Source of the DNA: Salinisphaera sp963835375
GTDB taxonomy: Bacteria; Pseudomonadota; Gammaproteobacteria; Nevskiales; Salinisphaeraceae
NCBI GenBank assembly: GCA_963835375.1
Contig: CAWIGB010000012.1
Location: forward strand, 372,001-436,000
Length of the DNA stretch: 64,000 nt
Direction of reading: 5' to 3'
The position numbers and the translations under genes are program-made. Each line of letters starts with the position of its first letter. Position 1 is the stretch's first letter. Below the pieces are notes generated by a model. It had not been told where the DNA came from. It saw nothing but the letters and a program-made list of their open reading frames with translations, and searched no databases. This document shows, in pieces, positions 18,978-30,997 of the stretch.

Positions 18978-19916
18978 ATGGCGCGATTCTACTTTTCGGG
19001 GCGCCGCAGTCACGAAGTCACTGCATGGCGTCGACGATTGATGTGGTGGACCGAGGCCGCAGTGCTCAAGAGCCTCATCGGACTGCTGCGCGTACTCCCG
19101 TTGAAAGCCGCGTTCTCGCTCGGCGCCGTGCTTGGCGAGGTGTTCGGTCACTTGTCGCCACGCGTCGACAAGGTGCGGCGTAATCTGCGCATCGTGTTTC
19201 CCCATGCGGGAAGCGAAAAGCTCGACCGGATCACGCGGGCCTCGTTTGCCAATGTCGGGATCGCGATGGCCGAGTTGGCTAATCTCGATCGTCTATGGCG
19301 CCATCGTGACGAGCGTATCGAGTTCAAGGTGATGCCCGGCGCCAACAGGCCGCGCCGCGATCGACCGAGCGTGTTCGTGACCGCGCATTATGGTCCGTGG
19401 CAGCTCACCCCGTTGATCGGGCGCTATTACGATGTGCCGCTGCCTGTGATCTATGCGCCGGAACAGAATCCTTATGTCGATCGGGCGCTCAATCGTCTGC
19501 GCGGGGCATTCGCCAATCGCCTGGTCTCGCGTGATGGCGGCATGCGCATGTTCATGCGTTCATTGTCGCGCGGCGAGTCGATTGGCCTGACCGTGGATAC
19601 ACGCCTCGACAACGGCGAGGCGGTGTCTTTCTTCGGGCACCCGGCCATGACCAACACCGCCCCGGCGCGTCTGGCATTGCGTTTCGACTGCGATCTGGTG
19701 CCGGTGCTGGCCGAGCGTCTGCCCGGCGGGCGGTTTCGGGTGAACATCCACCCGCCGATCACGGCCAGCCAGGCCGGCATGAGCCGCGATGAGACGGTCC
19801 TTGATATGAGCCGCCAGATCAACGAGCTTTTCGAAAGCAAGATTGCGCGGCATCCCGATCAGTGGCTCTGTCTGAAACGGCGGTGGCCGAAGACCGTGGA
19901 TCAGCAGCACGCTTAG
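18978..19916 (+). CDS. Lauroyl/myristoyl acyltransferase-like protein (LPLAT family)
   Basis: Intact, 312 residues. It has an N-terminal hydrophobic region (residues ~25-55), a basic VRRNLRIVFP segment typical of HtrB/LpxL-type enzymes, and the block TAHYGPWQLTPL, which aligns with the usual H-x4-E catalytic motif but has Gln where the acid is expected. DTRLDNGEAVSFFG is the second conserved block. It probably acts at the inner membrane. In this locus it may acylate a sphingolipid or an amine/hydroxyl of its headgroup. The altered motif makes the reaction uncertain. Confidence 0.75.
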   Translation: MARFYFSGRRSHEVTAWRRRLMWWTEAAVLKSLIGLLRVLPLKAAFSLGAVLGEVFGHLSPRVDKVRRNLRIVFPHAGSEKLDRITRASFANVGIAMAELANLDRLWRHRDERIEFKVMPGANRPRRDRPSVFVTAHYGPWQLTPLIGRYYDVPLPVIYAPEQNPYVDRALNRLRGAFANRLVSRDGGMRMFMRSLSRGESIGLTVDTRLDNGEAVSFFGHPAMTNTAPARLALRFDCDLVPVLAERLPGGRFRVNIHPPITASQAGMSRDETVLDMSRQINELFESKIARHPDQWLCLKRRWPKTVDQQHA

Positions 19917-19977
19917 ACACGCCCTGACTGGGCTGCGCCATAATAGATACAGGAATCGGGTTTCAGAGGGAGCGAGC

Positions 19978-22412
19978 GTGGCGATTCGAACCAAGCGGGT
20001 GGTGGAAACGTTTCTGGCAGGCGATCTGCGTCACGCAGAATCGACGCAGACGCGTCCACTGTGCTTGAAGCTGCCGCCGAAACCCGGTGTGACGCCCAGC
20101 GACAAGCCGCCGGTGCGCATTTTTCTGGGCACCGAAGCCGTGCAGTTCCGCGCCGAACGCGCGTTTGTCTGGTCAGTCGAGCGGGTCCGCGATCCGTCGC
20201 GCACTTATGAAATCCACCTGATGAAGGATTTCACCGGCTTCGAGCGCCGGCTCTGGTTGACCGGTTTCACCAACTATCGCTTCATGATTCCCGAACTCGC
20301 CGGCGGTAGCGGCCGGGCGATCTACAACGATACGGACCAGATCTATCTCCGTGATCCGGCGGAATTGTTCGATCTGGACATGGGGGATGCGGGCGTGCTG
20401 TCGATCAACGACCGCGATACCTCGGTCATGTTGATCGACTGCGGCAAGATGATTGATCTGTGGAACGGGCGCACGGCCCGCAAGATCGGCAATCGCGAGT
20501 TGGAAAAGCGCATGCGTGATGCCGGTCTGTGGGGGGATCTGGACAATGGCTGGAACGCCCGAGACGCGGAGTACGTGCCGGGCGAGTCGCATCTGGTGCA
20601 CTACACCACCATCCACAGCCAACCCTGGAGACCGACACCGCAGGACTTCGTCTACCGGGCGAATCCGGCCGGCGAGATCTGGTCGAGCATCGAGCGCGAA
20701 GCCGATGCCGCGGGTTTCCAGGTCTTCGGCGCCGCGCCATCCGACGCCGGATTTCGCCGCGCGTGCGTCGCAGCGGCGTTTCGAGAGCCCTTCCGCCTGC
20801 CGCCTGGCTGACTTCAAGCGTCTGATCGAAGACGCCGACGCCCGCTCGATGGCCTACTACGGATATGATCGGGCCGAAAGCCTGTCGCCGCTTGGCGATA
20901 TTCCGCGCACCGTGGCACGCCCGGAGGATCTGGCGAACGGTGCGGAACGCGAGCCTGTGGATATCGTGGCCGCGGACGGGCTCGCGCAGTTGCCTGACCC
21001 GGATGTCGCCTGGGTGCTGGATTCGCTGTTCGCGCAGGCCCGGCGTGCGGTGATCGTGGCGGTGACGATGGACGACAGCACCCATCGTGCGACCCCGGCC
21101 GATCAAATCTGGTGGTATCAGCAGCTTGAGGCCGCCGGCCGGCGCGCGCCGACCCGGCATTGGCGTCTGGTCGTACGCAAACCGCGCATCGCGCGAGGCG
21201 CGAAGGTCTGGCGATGGTCGGGCGGTGCCTTGTTGTCGACCACTCCGCGGGTATGGGCTCTGCTGCACTACAAGACCGGTCATCGCAGCCAGACACTGGG
21301 TCTGGCCGAAGCGCTGGGCTGGCAGGTCGAGCAGAAAGAGATCGTACGGGCGCCGCTGCGCTACGGTCTGGCGATGGCACGCGACGCGATAGGCCTCGGC
21401 AGTCCGTCGGTATGGCCCGGCGATCTGACTGCCCCGTGGCCTGACGTGATCGTGGCATCCGGCTGGTTGCCGGCGGTCGCGGCCCGAGCCGTGCACAAGC
21501 GCAGTCAGGCAGTCTCCCGGCTGGTTCTGATGGGCCGTCGTGGCGGGCGCGTTGGCGAGACCCAGGATATCGCCGTGGTCTGCGCTCATTTCCGCGTGCC
21601 GCCCAATCCGCGCCAGATCGAGACCATCCTGCCGCCGAACAAGGTCGCCGCCAATCAGTTGGCGGCTGCACGCGAGCGTTGGCCCGATCTGTTCCCGAGC
21701 GATCGGAGGCCGCGCGTGGTCTGGCTGGTCGGCGGCGACAACGCGCAGCATGCGCTCGATGCGGCCACCGCGGGCGAGCTCGCCGGACGGATTCAGTCAC
21801 AGACCGAGAGCGGCCAATGGCGCCCTGGCGGTGTTGACCAGTCGTCGCACGCGGCCCGAAGCGGCCGAGGCGATAAGCGACCGGCTTGGCGAGCCATCGC
21901 AGTTCGTACCCTGGCAGCCGGCAGGACAGGCCGATAACCCATATCTCGGCTATCTGGCCGCGGCCGATATTCTGGTCGTCACCGGCGAGTCCGAATCGAT
22001 GATCGCGGAGGCCGTGGCCACCGGCAAGCCCGTCTACATCGCACCGCTGCCGGAGGCCGCGCCCAATCTGCGCCGCCGCGTCGCCGACTGGGTGGCTGCG
22101 CAGGCCGAGCGCGACCGCTTCAATGCGCGCGGCTCCCGTCGGCCGCAGGAGGGCCTGCAGTACGCCTGCGCCCGGCTGGTGGATCGCCGCGTCTTCCTGC
22201 CACGCCGTGACATGGCCGCGCTGCACGAAGCATTGGTCGCGCATGGCGTGGCGCGAATGCTCGACGACGCGCTGGAGTCATGGCGCCCGCCAGCCTGGCA
22301 CGAAACCGAATGGCTGGCACGACGTATCCGCGCGATGCTGCGTCTGCCTGATCCTCACGGGCGGGTCGTGGACGTGGATGCCGAGCCGATCGCAGCCGTT
22401 CGTGCCGGCTAG
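19978..22412 (+). CDS. Fusion of GT8-like glycosyltransferase, methyltransferase-like segment and ELM1 domain, two frameshifts
   Basis: About 811 residues after correcting breaks near 20803 and 21815. Residues ~1-275 look like a GT8-type glycosyltransferase (IYNDTDQIYL with a DTD metal motif; later HYTTIHSQPWRP). Residues ~280-400 (YYGYDRAESLSPLGDIP, then PDVAWVLDSLFAQARRAV) resemble the end of a class I methyltransferase without a visible SAM motif. From ~415 on it is an ELM1/PF06258-type GT-B-like domain (HYKTGHRSQTLGLAEALGW, LVGGDNAQHALD, DILVVTGESESMIAEA). One polypeptide is inferred because no new start or RBS appears at the joins. Confidence 0.65.
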
Positions 22413-22413
22413 C

Positions 22414-23441
22414 GTGCCGTCGGCCAGGCCGCCGCGCGTCTGGGTGCTGCTGGGCGAGGGCGCCGGCGGGAACGCCCAGATGATCGCGCTGGCCGAAGCG
22501 CTCGGCTGGCCCTACGAGACGCGGCAACTGTCGTGGAACGTACTCAATTATCTGCCCAACCCGATCATCGGCGCTCGTGCCTTCACTCTCGACCGTGCCG
22601 CCGACGCGCTGCGACCGCCGTGGCCGGATCTGGTGATCGCGGCCTCGCGCCGCTCGGCCCCGGTCGCGCGCTGGATCAAGAAGCAGTCGGGGGGGCGCAC
22701 GAAGCTCGTGCATCTGCTGCATGCGCAGATGCCACTGCACCATTTCGATCTGGTGGTCACGCTGGCCCAGTTCCGAGTGCCGGATGCCCCGAACGTGCTG
22801 CGCAACACGCTGCCGCTCAACGTGGTCGATCCCGCGCGCCAGGCCGAGGCGGCCGACGCGCTGGCGAGAGCGACTGGCGGCATTGCCACGGCCGTGGATT
22901 GCGGTGCTCGTCGGCGGCAACAGCTCAAGTTACACCCTGGATGCGCAAACCGGCGCGCGCCTCGGCCGCGAAGCCGATGCCGCAGCGCGCGAGCTGGGGG
23001 GCAGCCTGCTCATCACGACCAGCCGGCGTACCCCGACTGCCGCTGCCGAGGCACTGATGGGCGCGATCGATTCGCCAGCCGAGATCTATCGTTGGCAGCC
23101 GGATGATGACGACAATCCCTATGCCGCGTTCCTCGCCCTGGCGGATCGATTCATCGTGACCGGTGACAGTGCGTCGCTGCCAGCCGAGGCGGCGGCGACC
23201 GGCCGGCCGGTACGATTATTCGAATGGCCGGCCCGAAAGCGAGTGAGGCGCCGCGTCGGGCTGGGTCGGGCGCGTGCATGACCGTCTGGTGTATTCGGGC
23301 TGGCTGAAGCCGCGTCGCGATTTTGCGGCGTTTCATGCCACTCTCCGACAGGCCGGCTTGGCCGATGCGGCGCACCCGGCCGCCGTGCCGCAAGACATGG
23401 CCGCGACCGTGGCCCGTATCCAGGCGATGTTCGCGAATTGA
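22414..23441 (+). CDS. Second ELM1-family (PF06258) protein, two frameshifts
   Basis: GTG 22414 follows the previous stop by one base. The start reads VWVLLGEGAGGNAQMIALAE, the ELM1 N-terminal motif. The middle (VAVLVGGNSSSYTLD equivalent) and the C-terminal DRFIVTGDSASLPAEAAATG appear after breaks near 22880 and 23260, ending with an ARIQAMFAN-like tail at 23439-23441. About 342 residues. The family is named after a plant mitochondrial fission factor, but the bacterial members look like GT-B glycosyltransferases. It is probably a second sugar transferase of this locus. Confidence 0.7.
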
Positions 23442-23500
23442 ATGCGTTCTGGACGCGGCCTTATTCTTTCCTCCCCCTGACACGACTTGGCGTGTAAGCG

Positions 23501-24223
23501 ATGCAATATCTTGACTTCGAACGGTTGGCTCAGATCGAGACCGACGAGTTCCAGAACGCGTATCCCTATCCGTGGATCAACCCGGCCGCGCTGTTGACCG
23601 ACGCGGCCTACGAGAAGCTGTACGAGACCCTGCCCACGGTCGATCAGATGGTGCCCAGCTTCGGCGTGAAACGTTCGCATGGGCAGAAGCCCCATGATCG
23701 CTACGCGCTGGAATATGATGAAAGCCTGGATGTTGATCCGGCCTGGCATCAGTTCGTCTCGGAACTGAAGAGTGAACAATATCATGCGTTTATCAAGCGC
23801 ATGTTCGGCCGCGGCCGCTTCCAGCTCAATTTCCATTGGCACTATGCGCCCACGGGCAGCTCCGTGTCGCCGCATTGTGATGCCACGCGCAAGCTGGGTT
23901 CCCATATCTTCTATTTCAGCCCGCCGGATGCCTGGAAGCCGGAGTGGGGCGGCGATACCGTCATTCTCGACGACCATGGACGCTTCAGCCGCAAGTCGGC
24001 GCCCGAGTTCGAAGACTTCGATCAGGCATTCGCCGGCGAGAGCATCGGCAACTACAGCCTGCTGTTCCAGCGCCAGGAACGCTCCTGGCACGGTGTGCGC
24101 GAGATCACCTGCCCCGAGGGCATGTATCGCAAGGTGTTCATCGTGGTGATCAACGATCGCCTGCGTGCCGGTATTCGTCGGCTCAAGGGGCGGCTGGCCG
24201 GGGAAGTGCGCCGGGATGTCTGA
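23501..24223 (+). CDS. 2-oxoglutarate-Fe(II) oxygenase
   Basis: Intact, 240 residues. The iron triad is visible as His125 and Asp127 (SVSPHCDATRK) and His197 (RSWHGVREI), with Arg210 as the probable 2-oxoglutarate ligand. It is unrelated to the LpxO-like oxygenase at 18153. The stop overlaps the start of the sulfotransferase by eight bases, so the two are coupled. Substrate unknown; a hydroxylation of the lipid or its glycan is inferred from position. Confidence 0.8.
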   Translation: MQYLDFERLAQIETDEFQNAYPYPWINPAALLTDAAYEKLYETLPTVDQMVPSFGVKRSHGQKPHDRYALEYDESLDVDPAWHQFVSELKSEQYHAFIKRMFGRGRFQLNFHWHYAPTGSSVSPHCDATRKLGSHIFYFSPPDAWKPEWGGDTVILDDHGRFSRKSAPEFEDFDQAFAGESIGNYSLLFQRQERSWHGVREITCPEGMYRKVFIVVINDRLRAGIRRLKGRLAGEVRRDV

Positions 24224-25234
24224 GACGATCCGACCGGGCGAAGCAACCGGGGCGGTAGTGCCGCCGCCGGATCCGGAGCGCTCGACCGTGGTCGTGGTGC
24301 TTGGCGCCGGGCCGTAGCGGTACCAGCGCGATCACGCGCGGCGTTGGCTGCGCTCGGCGTCGATCTCGGCGATAAGCTGCGCGCGGGCAGCGGCAAGAAT
24401 CCGACCGGTTTTTTCGAAGATCTGGATTGTCTGGCCATTGCCAAGAAGCTCAAGAACCGGCTCGACATTCGCGGGCACAGCCTGCGGCTCATCGATGATT
24501 CGGAATGGCAGACACCGGCCGTGCAGTCGCTCGTTGCCGAAGCCGCCGGGGTGTGGGGGCCGCGCTTCGGCGGAGCGCCGCTCTGGGGCTACAAGTACGC
24601 ACGCACTTTGCGCACACTGCCGTTCTGGGCGCGTGTGCACGAAGCGCTCGATCTGGACGTGCGCTATCTCGTGGCGCTTCGCAATCCGCTGTCGGTGGCG
24701 CGCTCGCGAGCCAAGATCAACCCGCAGCGTGGGCGCCAGGCGTGGTCCGATCTCGAGTGGCTGGTTAACGTCGTCCCGTATTTCCGCACCGTCATGGAGC
24801 GCCCCTGTGCGGTGGTGGACTTCGACCGAATGATGGCCGAACCGGAAGCCCAGCTGGCGCGGGTTGCCCGCGATCTGGGGTTGCCACTGGGCGAGGGCGA
24901 GCGCGCCGGCATCGAGGAATATGCCACCCAGTTCCTGCAGAAGGACAAGCCCAGCACGCGTTTCACGCGCGATGATCTGTGGGCCGATCCACAGGTCAAC
25001 CGCTGGACCGCCGAAGGCTACACCCTGCTCAACAAGGTGGCTAACGACGAATTGCGGCTTGACGATGCGGAGTTTGTCGAAAGATGGGCGGACATCCAGG
25101 CGGCGGTGACCGATCTGGGCCCCCTGTTGTCCGAATTCGATTATCTGCGCGGCCAACTGGTGCGCGCGGGCTGGAACCCGGCGAGTCCGGTCGAGCAGGC
25201 ACGACAGGTCTGGCGGGATTTGCGCAGTCGCTAG
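24216..25234 (+). CDS. Sulfotransferase-family protein, two frameshifts in the PAPS loop region
   Basis: About 339 residues from ATG 24216. Correcting an extra G near 24312 and another near 24341 gives VVVVLGAGRSGTSAITRALA, a textbook 5'-phosphosulfate loop. The remaining frame (from 24344) contains LVALRNPLSVARSRA, the 3'-phosphate-binding block of PAPS-dependent sulfotransferases, and a C-terminal helix-rich part. As written an in-frame TAG interrupts the P-loop, but it lies between the two apparent errors. Its neighbours suggest transfer of sulfate to a sugar or hydroxyl of the glycosphingolipid. Confidence 0.75.
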
Positions 25235-25364
25235 CGATTGCGGCCTCTCGCGTTTGGTCTGCCCATGGGGGGACGCAGGCACGGTAACCGCTGCAACGCC
25301 GGCTCATATCAAAGGCCGGGGCGCGAGCGCCGCGGGGGCGAATATGGGCTTTCCAGTTCACGGG

Positions 25365-25667
25365 GTCCACCTCATATTCGTATCGGTCTCCGAGTTCGAA
25401 GCCTTGTCGGTTGTACTGATCTAGGCTCTGGCCTGTGGCTACCCCGTCGTAGCCACGAATTGTCCGACCGGGCTTTTGGAAATCTTAGAGGGCGGACGTT
25501 ACGGGCCGCTGGTGCCTGTCGGCGATGTGAAGGCACTGGCCAAGGCCATGGTGAATACTTTCGTCGAATGCCGGTGCGGCACGCGCTACGCCTCCTCTTG
25601 CCGCGAAGCAGCCCTTGGCGCCGACTCGTACGAAACGGCGCCAAGCTCTAAACTATCACGCTGTTGA
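25365..25667 (+). pseudogene. C-terminal remnant of a GT4 glycosyltransferase
   Basis: One continuous frame reads as a GT4 C-domain: LIFVSVSEFEALSVVLI, a TAG stop at 25422-25424, then ALACGYPVVATNCPTG, LEILEGGRYGPLVPVGDVK and ALAKAMVNTF. In living relatives the stop position is the catalytic Glu of the IEAL motif, so GAG to TAG fits. The N-terminal half is absent; 25235-25364 shows no coding signal. Downstream it degenerates. This 507-base stretch between the sulfotransferase and the ABC gene otherwise holds nothing recognised. Confidence 0.7.
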
Positions 25668-25741
25668 AAGAGCAACCCGGGCGCTACCGCGGCGACCAAA
25701 GTACATGCATAATACATGCGTCGCATGAGTGAGTTGATTTT

Positions 25742-27454
25742 GTGCAGCTGATTAAAGACCTCTTCAAACGCTACCCGGGGCAGTGCCTGATGGTCTGGGC
25801 CTTTCTGGTAGTGGCCAGTCTTGCCGAGGGCCTGAGCCTGTCGACACTGCTGCCGGTGCTCACGATCGCCACTGGCAACCAGTCGCACATGGTCGATGCC
25901 AAGACTCAGGATTTCCTCACGCAGGGCCTGCACTGGCTATCGATCAATCCGACTATTGGCACGATGATTGGCATCGTGCTCGCTGGGCTGGTGTTTAAGG
26001 CCGTGCTGACGCTGGTCGCCTATCGGCAGGTCGGCTATACCGTTGCTGCAATCGCCACCGAAGGGCGGCTGAATTTCCTGCGGGCGTTGTCCTCCTCGCG
26101 CTGGGAATACTTTCTCGGTCAGCGTACCGGCAGATTGTCGAACACGATTTCGACCGAGGCCTCGAACAGCGCGGACGCGTTTCAGAGCGTAGCCAATCTG
26201 GCGTCGCTCACATCTCAGTCGACGGTGTTCCTGCTGATCGCCCTGTTGATCAACTGGAAGATCGCCGTGCTGGCGATGATCATTGGCGCGGGGATATTTG
26301 GCCTGCTGAAGATCATGGTGTCGATCTCGCGCGAGGCCGGCGGCCGCCAGAGCAATTCTTTCCAGCAGCTGATGGCCTTGTTGACCGACTCGCTGGCTTC
26401 GCTCAAGCCACTCAAGTCGATGGCGCGAGAGGGCCAGATCGATCGAATGCTGGAGCGTCAGACACACGAGCTCAACAGCGCATTGAGAACCCGCGTGATG
26501 GCTCAGGAGGCGCTCAAAGCGTTGCAGGAGCTTCTGATCGGTGTCGTTCTCGTCGGAGGGGTGGGTGCCTCGCTACTGATCTGGAAACTGCAGCTGTCCG
26601 AGATCATGGTGATGACTATCGTGCTGGCCCGAATGTTGACGCGTCTGAGCAAGCTTCAGCAGGAATATCAGAAGCTGGTCTCCCGGGAAGCGTTCTACTG
26701 GGCTATGAATGAGCAGATCGACGAGGCCCGCGCGGCCCGTGAAGCAGTATTCGGCGATCGCCAGCCGACGCTTGAGCAAGGTGTCACAGTAGAGCGCGTA
26801 AGCTTCGGCTACGAGGGCCGTTCCGTGTTGCGCGAAGTGGAGCTGGAAATCCCGGCAGGCGAGTTCACCACGCTGATCGGTTTTTCCGGCGCCGGCAAAA
26901 CGACGCTGGTGGATCTGATCATCGGGCTGCTGCGCTGCACCGAGGGCCGCATTCTGATCGATGGCGTGCCGATCGACGAGATCGATATCCGAGCCTGGCG
27001 TTCCATGATCGGCTATGTGCCGCAGGACACGATCCTGTTGCACGACACGATCTACAACAACGTCGTGGTCGGCGACGAGAGTCTGTCCGAGGAGGCCGCG
27101 ATCCAAGCGTTGAAGCAGGCAGGCGCCTGGAGTTTCATACGCGGTTTGTCGGAAGGCATTTATACGAATGTCGGAGAACATGGCGGCCGTCTATCCGGTG
27201 GGCAGCGCCAACGTATCGTGATTGCGCGCGCATTGGTTCATCAGCCCCGTCTTCTGATTCTGGACGAGGCGACCAGCGCGCTCGATCCGGATACCGAGGC
27301 CGCCGTCAGCGCTACGCTCGCCGATCTCGGCAAGGATTATACGGTGCTGGCCGTTTCGCATAGGGCGGCGCTCACCGAGCGTTCTACCCGGGTGTATCAG
27401 TTGGATCAGGGCACAGCGCGTCTCACGGATGCGCCGGAGCGCGCCAGTGCCTGA
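25742..27454 (+). CDS. MsbA/PglK-like ABC lipid exporter (half-transporter)
   Basis: Intact, 570 residues, GTG start. Six membrane segments lie in the first ~310 residues. The ATPase domain has Walker A GFSGAGKTT (~380), Q-loop YVPQDT, signature LSGGQRQR (~485), Walker B LLILDEATSALD and the H-loop VSHR. Homodimers of this type flip lipid A or lipid-linked sugars outward. It closes the plus-strand lipid block and is the obvious candidate for moving the finished lipid to the periplasmic face. The genuine MsbA of lipid A export may be elsewhere. Confidence 0.85.
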   Translation: MQLIKDLFKRYPGQCLMVWAFLVVASLAEGLSLSTLLPVLTIATGNQSHMVDAKTQDFLTQGLHWLSINPTIGTMIGIVLAGLVFKAVLTLVAYRQVGYTVAAIATEGRLNFLRALSSSRWEYFLGQRTGRLSNTISTEASNSADAFQSVANLASLTSQSTVFLLIALLINWKIAVLAMIIGAGIFGLLKIMVSISREAGGRQSNSFQQLMALLTDSLASLKPLKSMAREGQIDRMLERQTHELNSALRTRVMAQEALKALQELLIGVVLVGGVGASLLIWKLQLSEIMVMTIVLARMLTRLSKLQQEYQKLVSREAFYWAMNEQIDEARAAREAVFGDRQPTLEQGVTVERVSFGYEGRSVLREVELEIPAGEFTTLIGFSGAGKTTLVDLIIGLLRCTEGRILIDGVPIDEIDIRAWRSMIGYVPQDTILLHDTIYNNVVVGDESLSEEAAIQALKQAGAWSFIRGLSEGIYTNVGEHGGRLSGGQRQRIVIARALVHQPRLLILDEATSALDPDTEAAVSATLADLGKDYTVLAVSHRAALTERSTRVYQLDQGTARLTDAPERASA

Positions 27455-27476
27455 TTGTGTCGGGCAAGGCGGTGAA

Positions 27477-27932
27477 TCAGTCGTGTTTTTCGGTGCGCCC
27501 GGCGGCCGCCAGTCGCCGCATGGCCTCGGCCAGCGAGCGATCATCGATATAGGCTGCGGTTTGTTCCAGGTGTCTGCGTGTGTCGATCGATAGATAACGA
27601 GCACGTTTGACCGGCTGGAACGGCCCCAGATTGACCGGGCGAACCTTGATGCGGATGCCATTGACCTGAAGCCGCATGCGCTGGGCCAGCGCGCGCGTGA
27701 GCTGATTCTCCATGTAGCGAAGACGGGTTGCCCAGGCCGCGCTGGCCACGTGAAGCCGCAGGTGATACCCCTCGTAGGCTGCGACCTGTATGTGCGGCGC
27801 CGCCGCTTCCGGCAGGATATCCAGTAACGCGGCGCGAATACGGGCGAGAAAACGAGCCCGTCCCAGGATGTCGGCCATGTCCGGTGCGGCGATGTGCAGC
27901 AGGGACTGGATTGATTGCGGTGCCGACCCCAT
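27477..27932 (-). CDS. dciA: DciA (DUF721), DnaB loader/helicase operator
   Basis: Intact, 151 residues. The fold pattern (AAPHIQVAAYEGYHLRLHV, then AAWATRLRYMENQLTRAL) is that of DUF721/DciA, which helps load the replicative helicase in bacteria lacking DnaC. In gammaproteobacteria this gene is regularly found between lpxC and secA, facing secA divergently, as here. It is convergent with the ABC exporter, 22 bases apart. Confidence 0.85.
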   Translation of the reverse strand: MGSAPQSIQSLLHIAAPDMADILGRARFLARIRAALLDILPEAAAPHIQVAAYEGYHLRLHVASAAWATRLRYMENQLTRALAQRMRLQVNGIRIKVRPVNLGPFQPVKRARYLSIDTRRHLEQTAAYIDDRSLAEAMRRLAAAGRTEKHD

Positions 27933-28045
27933 GTCCTGATGTTGTAGTGATCGTTTAGCGCTAATCGTAGCAGTTCGGATCGGCCAGGGCGGGTGGTTTT
28001 CGCCGTCCGGCGCGGCGCGCTTGCGCCTCGCGAGCCGCCCGTGTC

Positions 28046-28074
28046 TTAAAGCGATGCACCGGCTGCGTTATCAT
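28046..28074 (+). promoter_or_regulatory. Candidate secA promoter
   Basis: TTAAAG (28046-28051) and TATCAT (28069-28074) are 17 bases apart, giving a moderate sigma-70 match. It lies 55 bases before the secA ATG. No SecM-like leader peptide was found. Confidence 0.45.
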
Positions 28075-28128
28075 CCGGCTTTTGCCGGCCACCCGTCGGC
28101 CGCCGGCCGGGCCAGACCACGAGGGTTC

Positions 28129-30949
<2,821 letters not shown>

Positions 30950-30997
30950 ACCCGTCGGCCCCTCGTTCGGGCCATTCCTGAACAGCGAGCACTGAAC

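Noticed and set aside
27933..28128. SecM-like arrest peptide before secA
   Set aside because: No secreted leader frame with an arrest motif; DciA on the opposite strand occupies the usual place.
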